Positions 46,339 to 55,202 of a DNA stretch of 64,000 nucleotides are shown piece after piece (position 1 is the first letter of the stretch; every line of letters begins with the position of its first letter). A program made the translations under genes and the position numbers. This DNA is from Solimonas sp040066175 (GTDB taxonomy: Bacteria > Pseudomonadota > Gammaproteobacteria > Nevskiales > Nevskiaceae). Below the pieces are notes generated by a model. That model made no database searches. It had not been told where the DNA came from and saw only the letters and a program-made list of their open reading frames with translations. The stretch spans positions 62,001 to 126,000 of the forward strand of contig NZ_JBEAAM010000001.1 of assembly GCF_040066175.1 (NCBI RefSeq). Reading direction: 5' to 3'.

Positions 46339-47667
46339 TCAGGCCCCGCGCACGAACAGCGCCATGCTCTCGACATGGCTGGTGTGCGGAAACATGTCCA
46401 TCACGCCGGCGCGTGCCAGCCGGTAGCCGTGCTCGTGCACCAGCAGGCCGGCGTCGCGCGCCAGCGTGCCGGGATGACAGGACACATAGACCACCCGCTG
46501 CGGCTTGCGCGTGGCGACCACCGGCAGGATCTCGCGCGCGCCGGCACGCGGCGGGTCGAGCAGGACCTTGTCGAACTCCGCCTGCAGCCACGGCGCATCG
46601 GCGCTCGCATTGAACAGATCCGCCTTCTCGAACCGCGCATCGAGGCCGTTGCGCAAGGCGTTCTCCCGCGCGCGCCGGACCAGGCCCGCCTCGCCTTCGA
46701 CGGCGATGACCCGGGCGCCGCGCTGCGCGAGCGGCAGCGAGAAGTTGCCCAGGCCGCAGAACAGCTCCAGCACGCGATCACCCGGCGCGAGTTCCAGCCA
46801 GTCCAGCGCCTGTTTGACGGTGCGCTGGCTGATGCGACCGTTGACCTGGATGAAGTCGCTGGGCTCGAAACGCAGGCGCAGTGCCGAACCGTCCGGCGAA
46901 TACTCGAGCGGGCGTGCCTCGCCCAAGGCCCGGATGCTGTCCGGCCCGCCGGTCTGCAGGTAGATGTCGAAACCCTCGCGCGCGCCGAACTCGGCCAGCA
47001 GCTCGCGGTCCGCCGCACTGGGCGTCTCCAGCACGCGGAACACCAGCGCCACGGCGTCGGCGCAGGCGATCTCGATCTGTGGCACGCGGTTGCGGATCGA
47101 CAGCCGCGCGATCAGCTCGCCGAGTGCGCGCAGCTTCTCGCCGACCCGTGGATCGAGCACCTCGCAACGCTCGAGCGCGGCCAGAAAGCTCGACTCGCGC
47201 TCGCGGAAGCCGACGAGCACGCCGCCCTTCTTCGGCACCATCTTCGCGCCCAGGCGCGCACGGCGGCGGTAGCCCCAGACATCACCGGGATCGTCACCGA
47301 CCAGCGGCGCCGCGATCTCGTCGGGTGCGACCCGGCCGATGCGCGCGAGCTGGTCGAGCAGCTGCTTCTGCTTGAACGCGATCTGCTGATCCGGCGCAAG
47401 ATGCTGCATCGAGCAGCCGCCGCAGACCCCGAAGTGTGCGCAGCGCGGCGCGACGCGGTGCGGGCTGGCCAGCTCGACGGCGACGCACTGGCCTTCGTCC
47501 GCATCCTTCGACGTGCGCAGGTACCTGAAGCGCACGCGCTCGCCGGGCAGCGCATCGGCGATGAAGGTCGCCTTGCCGGCGATGCGCGCGACGCCACGAC
47601 CCTCGTGATCGAAATCGACGATCTCGGCGGCGAACTCGCCGGCGGGCGGGGGCTTGCGTCGCCTCAT
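46339..47667 (-). CDS. rlmD: 23S rRNA (uracil-1939-C5)-methyltransferase RlmD
   Basis: This 442-residue SAM-dependent enzyme methylates U1939 of 23S rRNA. An N-terminal TRAM domain (EFAAEIVDFDHEGRGVARIA) comes first, then Fe-S cysteines Cys76, Cys82 and Cys85 (CAHFGVCGGCSMQHL) with the fourth in LERCEVLD. The methyltransferase part has FIQVNGRISQRTVKQALDW, VLELFCGLGNFSLPLA (SAM), LLDPPRAGA, and the nucleophile in VVYVSCHPGTLARD. The ATG overlaps the exonuclease gene by 4 nt. The link of rlmD with cysM and a gacS-like gene is the same as in Pseudomonas. Confidence 0.95.
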   Translation of the reverse strand: MRRRKPPPAGEFAAEIVDFDHEGRGVARIAGKATFIADALPGERVRFRYLRTSKDADEGQCVAVELASPHRVAPRCAHFGVCGGCSMQHLAPDQQIAFKQKQLLDQLARIGRVAPDEIAAPLVGDDPGDVWGYRRRARLGAKMVPKKGGVLVGFRERESSFLAALERCEVLDPRVGEKLRALGELIARLSIRNRVPQIEIACADAVALVFRVLETPSAADRELLAEFGAREGFDIYLQTGGPDSIRALGEARPLEYSPDGSALRLRFEPSDFIQVNGRISQRTVKQALDWLELAPGDRVLELFCGLGNFSLPLAQRGARVIAVEGEAGLVRRARENALRNGLDARFEKADLFNASADAPWLQAEFDKVLLDPPRAGAREILPVVATRKPQRVVYVSCHPGTLARDAGLLVHEHGYRLARAGVMDMFPHTSHVESMALFVRGA

Positions 47668-48449
47668 CCCCCGGCCCAGCCGTCGAGGAACTCGGCCCAG
47701 TGCGGCGCGTCGCTGTTATCGAGGAACGCCCGCACGCGCTGCTCTTCCTGCGCGTGACTCTCGTGCGTGAGGCGGCCGCGCATCAGCTCGAAGCGCAGAT
47801 AGACCAGGTAGGTGTTGAGTACGTCGGTTTCACAGTAGGCGCGGATGTCGCGCAGACGCCCGGCGCAGAAGGCTTCGAACACCTTCGAGCCGTCCATGCC
47901 CAGCTTGCCGGGAAAGCCCAGCAGCAGCGCGATCTCGTGCAGCGGTGCGTTGTTGCGCCCGCCGTAGAGCGCCAGCACGTCCATCAGGTCGGTGTGGCGG
48001 AACTGGTAACGGCCCAGGTAGTTGTCCCACTTCGCCTCGCGGTCGAAATGGCCGGTGTCCCAGTACTTCGGCGCGACGCAGCCATGGATCAGGCCACGGT
48101 AGTGCAGCACCGGCAGGTCGAAGCCGCCGCCGTTCCACGACACCAGCACCGGGCGGTACTTCTCGACGCCGTCGAAGAAGCGCTGCACCAGCTCGCCCTC
48201 GCCGGCATCCTCGTCGCCGATCGACCAGACCTTGAAACTTTCGCCCTGACGCAGGGCCACGGAGATCGCGACCACGCGCTGCAGGTGCGCCGGCATGAAA
48301 TCGTTGCCGCGCTCGGCCAGGCGCAGGGTCTTCATCGCCGTGGCGACTTCGGCGTCGTTCATGCCGTCCAGGCCGAGCAGGCGTCGCCCGCCATCGAGGT
48401 CGGGCACGGTTTCGATGTCGAAGACGAGGATCGGATCGCGCAGCGACAT
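47664..48449 (-). CDS. 3'-5' exonuclease, PolB-like DEDD family
   Basis: This 261-residue protein is of the predicted DNA polymerase B exonuclease-like family. Exo I is ILVFDIETVPD with Asp11 and Glu13. Exo II lies in PVLVSWNGGGFDLPVLHYRG. Exo III is in DIRAYCETDVLNTYLVYLRF. The residues between (YQFRHTDLMDVLALYGGRNN, LGFPGKLGMDGSKVF) match the PF10108-type family. It is a soluble protein of unsettled cellular role, presumably DNA or RNA trimming. ATG 48449 gives the expected start, 7 nt downstream of cysM. Confidence 0.87.
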   Translation of the reverse strand: MSLRDPILVFDIETVPDLDGGRRLLGLDGMNDAEVATAMKTLRLAERGNDFMPAHLQRVVAISVALRQGESFKVWSIGDEDAGEGELVQRFFDGVEKYRPVLVSWNGGGFDLPVLHYRGLIHGCVAPKYWDTGHFDREAKWDNYLGRYQFRHTDLMDVLALYGGRNNAPLHEIALLLGFPGKLGMDGSKVFEAFCAGRLRDIRAYCETDVLNTYLVYLRFELMRGRLTHESHAQEEQRVRAFLDNSDAPHWAEFLDGWAGG

Positions 48450-48456
48450 GGACGCC

Positions 48457-49347
48457 TCAGGCCGGGAACACGCCGGTCGAGATGTAGCGGTCGCCACGGT
48501 CGCAGACGACGCTGACGATGGTCGCGTCCTCGACCTCGCGGCAGATCTGCAGCGCCGCCCACAGCGCGCCCCCGGAACTCGGCCCGCAGAACAGGCCCTC
48601 GACGCGGCCGGCCAGGCGCATCGTGTCCTCGGCATCGCCCGCGCTGACTTCGATGACGCGATCGACGCGCTGACGCTCGAAGATCTTCGGCAGATAGGCC
48701 TCCGGCCACTTGCGGATGCCGGGAATCGAGGACTCCCCGTCCGGCTGCACGCCGACGATCTGCACCCCGGGATTCTGTTCCTTGAAATAGCGCGAGCAGC
48801 CCATGATCGTGCCGGTCGTGCCCATCGACGAGACGAAATGCGTGATGCGGCCGTCGGTCGCGCGCCAGATCTCCGGCGCAGTGCCCTCGTAGTGCGCGCG
48901 CGGGTTGTCCGGGTTGGCGAACTGGTCGAGCACCCTGCCCTTGCCCTGCGCCTGCATCTGCAGCGCGAGATCGCGCGCGCCCTCCATGCCCTCCTTCTGC
49001 GTCACCAGGATCAGCTCGGCGCCGAAGGCCTTCATCACCGCGCGGCGTTCGACCGACAGGTGCTCGGGCATGATCAGGATCAGCCGGTAGCCCTTCACCG
49101 CCGCCGCCATCGCCAGCGCGATGCCGGTATTGCCGCTGGTGGCCTCGATCAGCACGTCGCCCGGCCGGATCTCGCCGCGCTCCTCGGCGCGCCGGATCAT
49201 CGAATACGCCGGGCGATCCTTGACCGAACCGGCCGGATTGTTGCCCTCCAGCTTCACCAGCAGCGTATTGCGGCCGATGCCCGGCAGGCGGCGCAGTTGG
49301 ACCAGGGGCGTGTTGCCGATAAAGTCGGCGAGCGTGGGGTAAGTCAT
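48457..49347 (-). CDS. cysM: Cysteine synthase B (CysM type)
   Basis: This 296-residue PLP-dependent O-acetylserine sulfhydrylase starts MTYPTLADFIGNTPLVQLRR. Lys43 in NPAGSVKDRPAYSMI binds PLP. The substrate loop is EATSGNTGIALAMAAAVKGY and the phosphate-binding loop is SSMGTTGTIMG. The GIRKWPEAYLPKIFE segment is characteristic of CysM rather than CysK. ATG 49347 fits family length; an extended frame to 49467 would overlap the divergent kinase start. It is divergently transcribed from the GacS/BarA-type kinase with a 56-nt gap. Confidence 0.93.
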   Translation of the reverse strand: MTYPTLADFIGNTPLVQLRRLPGIGRNTLLVKLEGNNPAGSVKDRPAYSMIRRAEERGEIRPGDVLIEATSGNTGIALAMAAAVKGYRLILIMPEHLSVERRAVMKAFGAELILVTQKEGMEGARDLALQMQAQGKGRVLDQFANPDNPRAHYEGTAPEIWRATDGRITHFVSSMGTTGTIMGCSRYFKEQNPGVQIVGVQPDGESSIPGIRKWPEAYLPKIFERQRVDRVIEVSAGDAEDTMRLAGRVEGLFCGPSSGGALWAALQICREVEDATIVSVVCDRGDRYISTGVFPA

Positions 49348-49403
49348 CGGCGCAATTATCGCCAATTTTCCGAGCAGGTTTCGCAGCGCATGGACGGGAC
49401 AAG

Positions 49404-51698
49404 GTGAGGGAACGGGCCGACAGCACGGATGATGCGCCGCGCATCGGCCGGCTGCGGCGCTGGCCACCCGGCGGCAGCGGGCTACTGCTGCTGGGGCTGT
49501 CGTGCGCGGCGCTGGGCAGTCTGCCGCTCGTCCTCGGCGCCGAGCTGCCGCGGCGCTGGCAGATCGGCGCGCTGGTCGCCGGTGTCGGCGGACTGTGCCT
49601 GGCCGTCTGGCTGCTGCGCCGCATGGTGGCGGACCACTCGACGCTCATGCTGGGACTGCGTGCGCTCGCGCAGGGACGCAGCGACAACCGCCTGCCGGAC
49701 GCGTTGCGCGGCCGCTATGGCGAACTGGCCCGGCTCGTCAACCGCGTCGGCGCCGAACTGGCGCGGCTTTCCACCCAGCTCGACGCCGGCGTCGCCGAAC
49801 AGACCCGGCGCCTGCGCGAGGAACGCGACGCTCTCGCGGCCCAGAACCGGGCGCTGCGCGGCGCCGCCGCGCGGGCGCAGGAGGAAGCGCGTGCACAGAG
49901 CGAGATGCTGTCGAGCCTGTCGCACGAGCTGCGCACGCCACTGACCGGCATCCTCGGCTATGCCGACCTGCTGCGACGCTCCGGCCTCGACCCCGAGCAG
50001 CTGCAGCAGCTCGACACACTGGAGAAGTCGGCACGCTCGCTGCTGACGATGATCAACGACCTGCTCGACTGGACCCGGATCGAGGCCGGCCGCCTGCTGC
50101 TCAACGAGGAGACGGTCGATGTCATCGATACCGTCGAGGACACCTGCGCGCTGCTCGCACCGCTGGCCTACGAGAAGGAGCTGGAGCTGATCCGCATCGT
50201 GTATCACGACGTGCCCGCCCAGGTGCGCGGCGACGCGCAGCGCCTGCGGCAGATCCTCACCAACCTGTTGTTCAACGCGATCAAGTTCACCGAGCGCGGC
50301 GAGGTGGTGCTGCGCGTGATGCGCGAGCGCGAGGAGGCCGGGCGCACCTGGTTGCGCTTCTCGGTGACCGACACCGGCATCGGCATCGATCTGGAACAGC
50401 AGAAACGGCTGTTTCAGCCGTTCCGTCAGGTCGGACGTCCGCAGGGCGGCGGCAGCGGCCTGGGACTGTCGATCACGCGCAAGCTGGTCGAGCTGATGGG
50501 CGGCGAGATCGGGGTGGACAGCGCGCCCGGCAAGGGCTCGACCTTCACCGTCCTGGTGCCGTGCAAGCTCACGGCCGGGTCCGGCAGCCTGCCGAGCCAT
50601 GATCCGCAGCTCGCCGACAAGCGTGCCTGGCTGTTCGAGGCGCACGCGACCACACGCCTGTCGCTGGTGCACTGGCTCGAATTCTGGGGCATCCGCGTAC
50701 GCAGCTTCGCCAACGCCGACGACCTGGCCGCGGCGCTGCGCGCGTCCGATCCGACGGCGCTGCCCGAGCTGGTCATCGTCGGGCTCAAACCGGGCGATCG
50801 GAGTCTGCCGTCGTTCGCCGCGATCCTGGCGGCCTGCGCACAGCAGCAGCCGCCACTCCTCGCGCTGGTGGCTTCCGCCGCATTGCCGGTGCACGACGAG
50901 CTGCGCAGGGCCGGCGCCGCCGCCTGCCATCCCAAGTCGATCGGACGCCAGCGCCTGCACGACGAGATCCTGCGCCTGGTCAGCCGCGGACCGTCGCTGG
51001 CGGCGCCGCCGCTGGCCGGGCGCCGCGCCCTGGTCGCCGACAACAACGCCGTGAACCGCCGTTACCTGGTCGAAGTCTGTCGCCGCCTCGGGCTGGACAC
51101 CCTCGAGGCCAGCGATGGCCGCAGCGCCCTGGAGACCTGGCGCCGCGAGCGTCCGCAGATCGCGCTGCTCGATGCACGCATGCCCGGGCTCGATGGTCCC
51201 GGCTGCGCGCGGGAGATCCGGGCCAGCTCCGCAGGCGGCCCGCGCTGCCGCATCGTCGCCGTCAGCGCGCACCTGGAGCCCGACGAGCGCGCAGCCTTTC
51301 TCAAGGCGGGCGCCGATGCGATCCTGATCAAGCCCTTCGATGAACGCGAGCTGCTGCGCAGCATCGATCCGGGACTGTCCGGTCCGGAACCGGCTGCGGC
51401 CCGGCTCACCAGCGATCCGGAACTGCTCGCACTGCTGACCACCGAACTGCCTCAGCAGCTCCGCGATCTCGAACACGCAGTCGAGTCGCGCAATCTCGCC
51501 GCTGCCCGCGACGCCGCCCACACCCTGCGCGGCACTGCGGCGTTCTATCACCTCGCGCGGCTGCGCCAGACCGCATCGGCTCTGGAGGACTGGCTGCGCG
51601 ACGCGAACACGCTGCACGCCGCCACGCGCAGCCAGCGCGAACTCGACAACGTGCGCCGCGCGGTCGGCGACACCCTCGAAGCGATCCGGGCGAAGTAG
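49404..51698 (+). CDS. Hybrid sensor histidine kinase, GacS/BarA type
   Basis: This 764-residue tripartite kinase has two N-terminal transmembrane helices (about 24-45 and 54-75) with almost no periplasmic loop, then a HAMP-like linker and coiled coil (residues 76-160). The HisKA domain carries His174 (SLSHELRTPLTGILGYADLL). The HATPase domain has LTNLLFNAIKFTERGEV and GGGSGLGLSITRKLVELMGG. A degenerate receiver follows (near 410-520, LVIVGLKPGD lacks the phospho-Asp). A true receiver has Asp590 in ALLDARMPGLDG, although one acidic-pocket position is Asn (VADNNAVNRR). The HPt domain has His706 (AAHTLRGTAAF). The site next to cysM and rlmD matches gacS. GTG 49404 is the start; the ribosome binding site is weak. 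Confidence 0.85.
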   Translation: MRERADSTDDAPRIGRLRRWPPGGSGLLLLGLSCAALGSLPLVLGAELPRRWQIGALVAGVGGLCLAVWLLRRMVADHSTLMLGLRALAQGRSDNRLPDALRGRYGELARLVNRVGAELARLSTQLDAGVAEQTRRLREERDALAAQNRALRGAAARAQEEARAQSEMLSSLSHELRTPLTGILGYADLLRRSGLDPEQLQQLDTLEKSARSLLTMINDLLDWTRIEAGRLLLNEETVDVIDTVEDTCALLAPLAYEKELELIRIVYHDVPAQVRGDAQRLRQILTNLLFNAIKFTERGEVVLRVMREREEAGRTWLRFSVTDTGIGIDLEQQKRLFQPFRQVGRPQGGGSGLGLSITRKLVELMGGEIGVDSAPGKGSTFTVLVPCKLTAGSGSLPSHDPQLADKRAWLFEAHATTRLSLVHWLEFWGIRVRSFANADDLAAALRASDPTALPELVIVGLKPGDRSLPSFAAILAACAQQQPPLLALVASAALPVHDELRRAGAAACHPKSIGRQRLHDEILRLVSRGPSLAAPPLAGRRALVADNNAVNRRYLVEVCRRLGLDTLEASDGRSALETWRRERPQIALLDARMPGLDGPGCAREIRASSAGGPRCRIVAVSAHLEPDERAAFLKAGADAILIKPFDERELLRSIDPGLSGPEPAAARLTSDPELLALLTTELPQQLRDLEHAVESRNLAAARDAAHTLRGTAAFYHLARLRQTASALEDWLRDANTLHAATRSQRELDNVRRAVGDTLEAIRAK

Positions 51699-51707
51699 AG
51701 GAAGGCG

Positions 51708-52127
51708 CTACGATGTCGCGCCGCGTTCGAGCACGACATAGGCGCACACCACGCCGCCGTCGTCGCTCAGCGACACATGAGCAGCGCCGATCCCCAGCGC
51801 CCTCATGCGGGTCCGCATCCGGCGGCTGAACACCAGGCGCGGCCGCCCACTGCTCTCGCGCACCACGCCGGCGTCCTTGTAACCGACACCGGAGAAGCCG
51901 GTGCCGAGCGCCTTGACGAAGGCCTCCTTGGCGGCGAAACACATGGCGAGGGCACGCGCGGTGTTGGCGCGTGCGCGCACCTCGCGCAGTTCGGCCGCGC
52001 ACAGCAGCCTGGTCAGCACGCGGCGACCATGGCGATCGAGCAGCTTCTGCATGCGCTCGACGCGCAGGATGTCCACGCCCACGCCGTAGATCGCCGCGGT
52101 GGCGGCCGCAGCGGGTGACTTCACCAT
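51708..52127 (-). CDS. acpS: Holo-[acyl-carrier-protein] synthase AcpS
   Basis: This 139-residue enzyme transfers 4'-phosphopantetheine from CoA to ACP. Signature AIYGVGVDILRVERMQKLLD contains the conserved GVD metal ligand, and CFAAKEAFVKALGTGF supplies KEA and the second metal-binding glutamate. The length (about 125-140) is typical. ATG 52127 follows the family start. It overlaps pdxJ by 7 nt as in many gammaproteobacteria (pdxJ-acpS), and its 3' end lies 9 nt from the convergent kinase stop. Confidence 0.93.
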   Translation of the reverse strand: MVKSPAAAATAAIYGVGVDILRVERMQKLLDRHGRRVLTRLLCAAELREVRARANTARALAMCFAAKEAFVKALGTGFSGVGYKDAGVVRESSGRPRLVFSRRMRTRMRALGIGAAHVSLSDDGGVVCAYVVLERGATS

Positions 52128-52876
52128 CCGCGCGCGTCGGTCATCGCCCGGCGCATCTCGGCCACGGCCGCTGGCAGGCCGACGAACAGGGCGCGCGCGA
52201 TGATGCTGTGACCGATGTTGAGCTCGACGATCGGTGCGATGCGCGCGATCGACGCGACGTTGTCCAGATTCAGCCCGTGCCCGGCGTGCACTTCCAGACC
52301 GGCCGCGTGCGCCTGCGCCGCGAAGCGCGCGATGCGCGCCCGTTCGCGCTGCTGCCGCGCACCGCGCGCCTCGGCATAGGCACCGGTGTGGATCTCGATG
52401 TGCGGGGCACCGGTGCGCAGCGCGGCCTTGAGTTGCGCCGGCTCCGGATCGATGAACAGCGCAACGGCGATGCCGGCACGCGCCAGCCGCCGGCATGCGG
52501 CCGAGATCTCGGCCTCGTGGCCGGCGACGTCGAGTCCGCCCTCGGTGGTCAGCTCCTGACGCCGCTCGGGCACGAGGCAGGCACACTGCGGCTTGACGCG
52601 GCAGGCGAAGGCCACCATGTCCTCGGTGACGGCCATCTCCAGGTTGACCGGCACCGGACAGCGCGATTTCAGGCGACGGACGTCGTGCTCCTGGATGTGG
52701 CGCCGGTCCTCGCGCAGATGGATCGTGATGCTGTGCGCCCCAGCTGCCGCAGCCAGCAGTCCGGCTTCGACCGGATCGGGGTAATCGGTCCCGCGCGCCT
52801 GGCGTACGGTGGCGACGTGATCGACATTGACCCCCAGGCGGATCGCTGCAGGGCGAGCTTGCACGGGACGCGGCAT
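52121..52876 (-). CDS. pdxJ: Pyridoxine 5'-phosphate synthase PdxJ
   Basis: This 251-residue TIM-barrel enzyme condenses 1-deoxyxylulose 5-phosphate with aminoacetone 3-phosphate to form pyridoxine 5'-phosphate. It has RLGVNVDHVATVRQARG, HSITIHLREDRRHI, NLEMAVTEDM, CLVPERRQELTTEGGLDV, HIEIHTGAYAEA and LEVHAGHGLNLDNV, all PdxJ signatures. ATG 52876 yields eight extra residues compared with E. coli. It overlaps acpS by 7 nt and lies 59 nt after recO. Confidence 0.95.
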   Translation of the reverse strand: MPRPVQARPAAIRLGVNVDHVATVRQARGTDYPDPVEAGLLAAAAGAHSITIHLREDRRHIQEHDVRRLKSRCPVPVNLEMAVTEDMVAFACRVKPQCACLVPERRQELTTEGGLDVAGHEAEISAACRRLARAGIAVALFIDPEPAQLKAALRTGAPHIEIHTGAYAEARGARQQRERARIARFAAQAHAAGLEVHAGHGLNLDNVASIARIAPIVELNIGHSIIARALFVGLPAAVAEMRRAMTDARGW

Positions 52877-52935
52877 TGCGATGCGGTCTCCAGACGGTCG
52901 TGACGGCGCACGATAGCCCAAAGCGCGTCCGGGAA

Positions 52936-53625
52936 TCACGCGCCGTCACGGCGCATGCGCCGCAGCAACGCCGCCGACTCCAGTTCGCGCCCGCCGAGCT
53001 GACGCCGGATCGATTCGCGCAGGACGCGGCGCAGTTCGCCGCGCAATGCGGGATCGTCGAAGCGCTCGTCGCGCAGCGCGCTCAGGCAGGACCCGCTGTA
53101 GCCCTCGCTGGCGATGACGAAACCGCCGTCGGCATCGAGCCGGTAGTGCGCGGCCGCATCGAGATGCCGTGGAAAGCGCAGTCCATAGCCGATCTCGGCG
53201 AGCAGACGCTTCTCGAACAGCCGCAAGCCACCCTCCGCCTCGCCGGCGGAACCCGTCAGGCAGGCCAACACCGCCTCATAGAGCGCGAACAGCGCCGGGT
53301 GCGGATCCTGCCGCGGCACCAGGCGCATCAACAGCTCATTGAGGTACCAGCCGAAGAACACCCGTTCACCCGTGAGCACGACGGGGGCGGACCGCGCCTC
53401 CGCCGCACGCAGGGTGCCCAGCTCACCACCGCTATACCAGGAAAGCATCAACGGCGCGAACGGCTGCAGGACACCGCGCAGCCGCGACTTCGGACCGCGC
53501 GCGCCGCGGGCCACCAGGCCGACCCGTCCCTGCGCCGGCGTGAAGACTTCGAGCAACGCACTGCTCTCCCGGTAGGGACGCTGCGCCAGCAGATAGGCCG
53601 GCTCCAACTGCACCTGCGCGCGCAT
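52936..53625 (-). CDS. recO: DNA repair protein RecO
   Basis: This 229-residue protein helps load RecA at gaps through RecFOR. An N-terminal OB fold comes first (LEPAYLLAQRPYRESSALLE, VFTPAQGRVGLVARGARGPK), followed by a helical part with LNELLMRLVPRQDPHPALFA and LFEKRLLAEIGYG. The zinc-binding cysteines found in many RecO proteins are lacking, as in several gammaproteobacteria. It is 13 nt downstream of era in the usual rnc-era-recO-pdxJ order. Confidence 0.9.
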   Translation of the reverse strand: MRAQVQLEPAYLLAQRPYRESSALLEVFTPAQGRVGLVARGARGPKSRLRGVLQPFAPLMLSWYSGGELGTLRAAEARSAPVVLTGERVFFGWYLNELLMRLVPRQDPHPALFALYEAVLACLTGSAGEAEGGLRLFEKRLLAEIGYGLRFPRHLDAAAHYRLDADGGFVIASEGYSGSCLSALRDERFDDPALRGELRRVLRESIRRQLGGRELESAALLRRMRRDGA

Positions 53626-53638
53626 CGCCGCCGCGAAC

Positions 53639-54526
53639 TCAGTCGTCCGGTGTCAGGCCGAACCGTCGCAATGCCTTGGGGTCGTCGCTCCAGTTCTCGC
53701 GCACCTTGCACCACAGCTTGAGAAACACCTTGCGCCCGAACTGGCGTTCCAGCTCGCGCCGCGCTGCGGTGCCGACCTTCTTGAGCGTCGCACCGTTCTC
53801 GCCGATGACGATTTTCTTCTGCCCTTCCCGCTCGACCCAGACGATCGCACTGACGCGGTCGATGTCCTCGTCCCGCTCGTAGTGCTCGACTTCCACCGTG
53901 AGTGCGTAGGGCAGCTCCTCGTGCAGGTTGCGGATCAGCTTTTCACGCACGACCTCGGCGACTGTGAAATCGTCGCCGTGGGCGACGACCTGGCCTGGCG
54001 GATACAGGGCCGGGCCTTCCGGCAGCTGGGCGAGGATCTCGTCCACTAGCGGGTCCAGGTTGTCGCGGCGCAGCGCCGAGACCGGCACGACGAACGCGTA
54101 CGGGCGCATCGCCGCGAGCTTGTGCAGCACCGGCAGCAACTCGGCGCGGTCCTTGAGCTGGTCGATCTTGTTGACGATCAGGCCGACCGGGGTGGTGCCG
54201 CGCGCCAGACGCTCGAACACGGCCTGATCCTCTTCGGTCCAGCGACCGGCCTCGACGACGAACAGCACCAGATCGACGTCGCGCAGCGCCGAGGCGGCCG
54301 CTTCGTTCATCACGCGGTTGAGCGCGCGCTTCTGCTGGCGGTGCAGGCCGGGCGTATCGACGAAGACGATCTGGTCCTCGCCCCGATGCAGCACGCCCTG
54401 GATGCGATGCCGCGTCGTCTGCGGCTTGTGCGAGACGATACTGACCTTGCGTCCGACCAGCGCGTTGAGCAACGAGGACTTGCCGACGTTCGGCCGGCCG
54501 GCGATGGTGACGATGCCGCTACGCAT
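53639..54526 (-). CDS. era: GTPase Era
   Basis: This 295-residue GTPase acts in 30S ribosome maturation. The G domain has SGIVTIAGRPNVGKSSLLNA (G1), SHKPQTTRHRIQGV (G2), VDTPGLHRQQKRALNRVMN (G3) and LIVNKIDQLKDR (G4). The KH domain is at the C-terminus with IGENGATLKKVGTAARRELE, which binds the 3' end of 16S rRNA. It starts at ATG 54526 and overlaps rnc by 8 nt. Length is close to the E. coli 301. Confidence 0.96.
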   Translation of the reverse strand: MRSGIVTIAGRPNVGKSSLLNALVGRKVSIVSHKPQTTRHRIQGVLHRGEDQIVFVDTPGLHRQQKRALNRVMNEAAASALRDVDLVLFVVEAGRWTEEDQAVFERLARGTTPVGLIVNKIDQLKDRAELLPVLHKLAAMRPYAFVVPVSALRRDNLDPLVDEILAQLPEGPALYPPGQVVAHGDDFTVAEVVREKLIRNLHEELPYALTVEVEHYERDEDIDRVSAIVWVEREGQKKIVIGENGATLKKVGTAARRELERQFGRKVFLKLWCKVRENWSDDPKALRRFGLTPDD

Positions 54527-55202
54527 GGCCGTCTTCGAGCTGCGCCAGCATCGCCTGCGCCGCCTGTTGCTCGGCGCCGCGCCGGCTCGACGCCTGGGCA
54601 TCGGCATGCACGTCGCCGTCGGTCAGCGAGCAGCGCACCCGGAAACGCCGCGCATGCGGGGGCCCTTGTTCCTCCAAGACCTCGTAACGCGGTAGCGGAC
54701 GCGCACGCGCCTGCAGCCATTCCTGCAGGCGCGTCTTGGCGTCCTTGAGCTGCTCGGCCTCGGGGAGTTCGGCCAGCAGCGGCTGCAGCAGGTTCCGGCA
54801 GACCGTCCGCGCTTTGGCGAAACCGGCGTCGAGATACACCGCACCGAGCAGCGCTTCGACGGCATCGGCGAGGATCGAATCGCGGCGGAAGCCGCCCGAC
54901 TTCAGCTCGCTTTCGCCGAGGCGGATCACCTCGCCCAGCCGCAGCTCACGTGCCAGACGCGCCAGGGATTCCTCGCGCACCAGGCCGGCACGCAGGCGCG
55001 ACAGGGCGCCCTCCTCGGCCCCCGGCTTGTCCGCGTAGAGCGTGTCCGCGGCGACGAAGTTGAGCAGCGCATCGCCGAGGAATTCCAGGCGCTCGTTGTT
55101 GCGTCCGCCCAGGCTGCGGTGCGACAGGGCGCGATCGAGCAGCTCGGGATCGGCGAAGCGGTGGCCCAGGCGTGCCTGCAGACTGTCGAGCGGATCGCTC
55201 AA
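54519..55202 (-). CDS. rnc: Ribonuclease III
   Basis: This 227-residue dsRNA endonuclease processes rRNA and mRNA. The catalytic motif is NNERLEFLGDALLNFVAA, with the second acidic cluster FRRDSILADAVEALLGAVYL. The dsRNA-binding domain is at the C-terminus (KDAKTRLQEWLQARARPLPR). The start is a TTG at 55202 that overlaps the TGA of the DUF4845 gene (TTGA), giving the expected length; there is no suitable ATG. The coupling suggests rnc translation depends on its upstream neighbour. Confidence 0.93.
   Translation of the reverse strand: MSDPLDSLQARLGHRFADPELLDRALSHRSLGGRNNERLEFLGDALLNFVAADTLYADKPGAEEGALSRLRAGLVREESLARLARELRLGEVIRLGESELKSGGFRRDSILADAVEALLGAVYLDAGFAKARTVCRNLLQPLLAELPEAEQLKDAKTRLQEWLQARARPLPRYEVLEEQGPPHARRFRVRCSLTDGDVHADAQASSRRGAEQQAAQAMLAQLEDGHA

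Noticed and set aside
51708..52949. A single 413-residue gene covering acpS and an upstream extension
   Set aside because: The extension is the shadow of pdxJ in another frame; AcpS similarity begins at ATG 52127.
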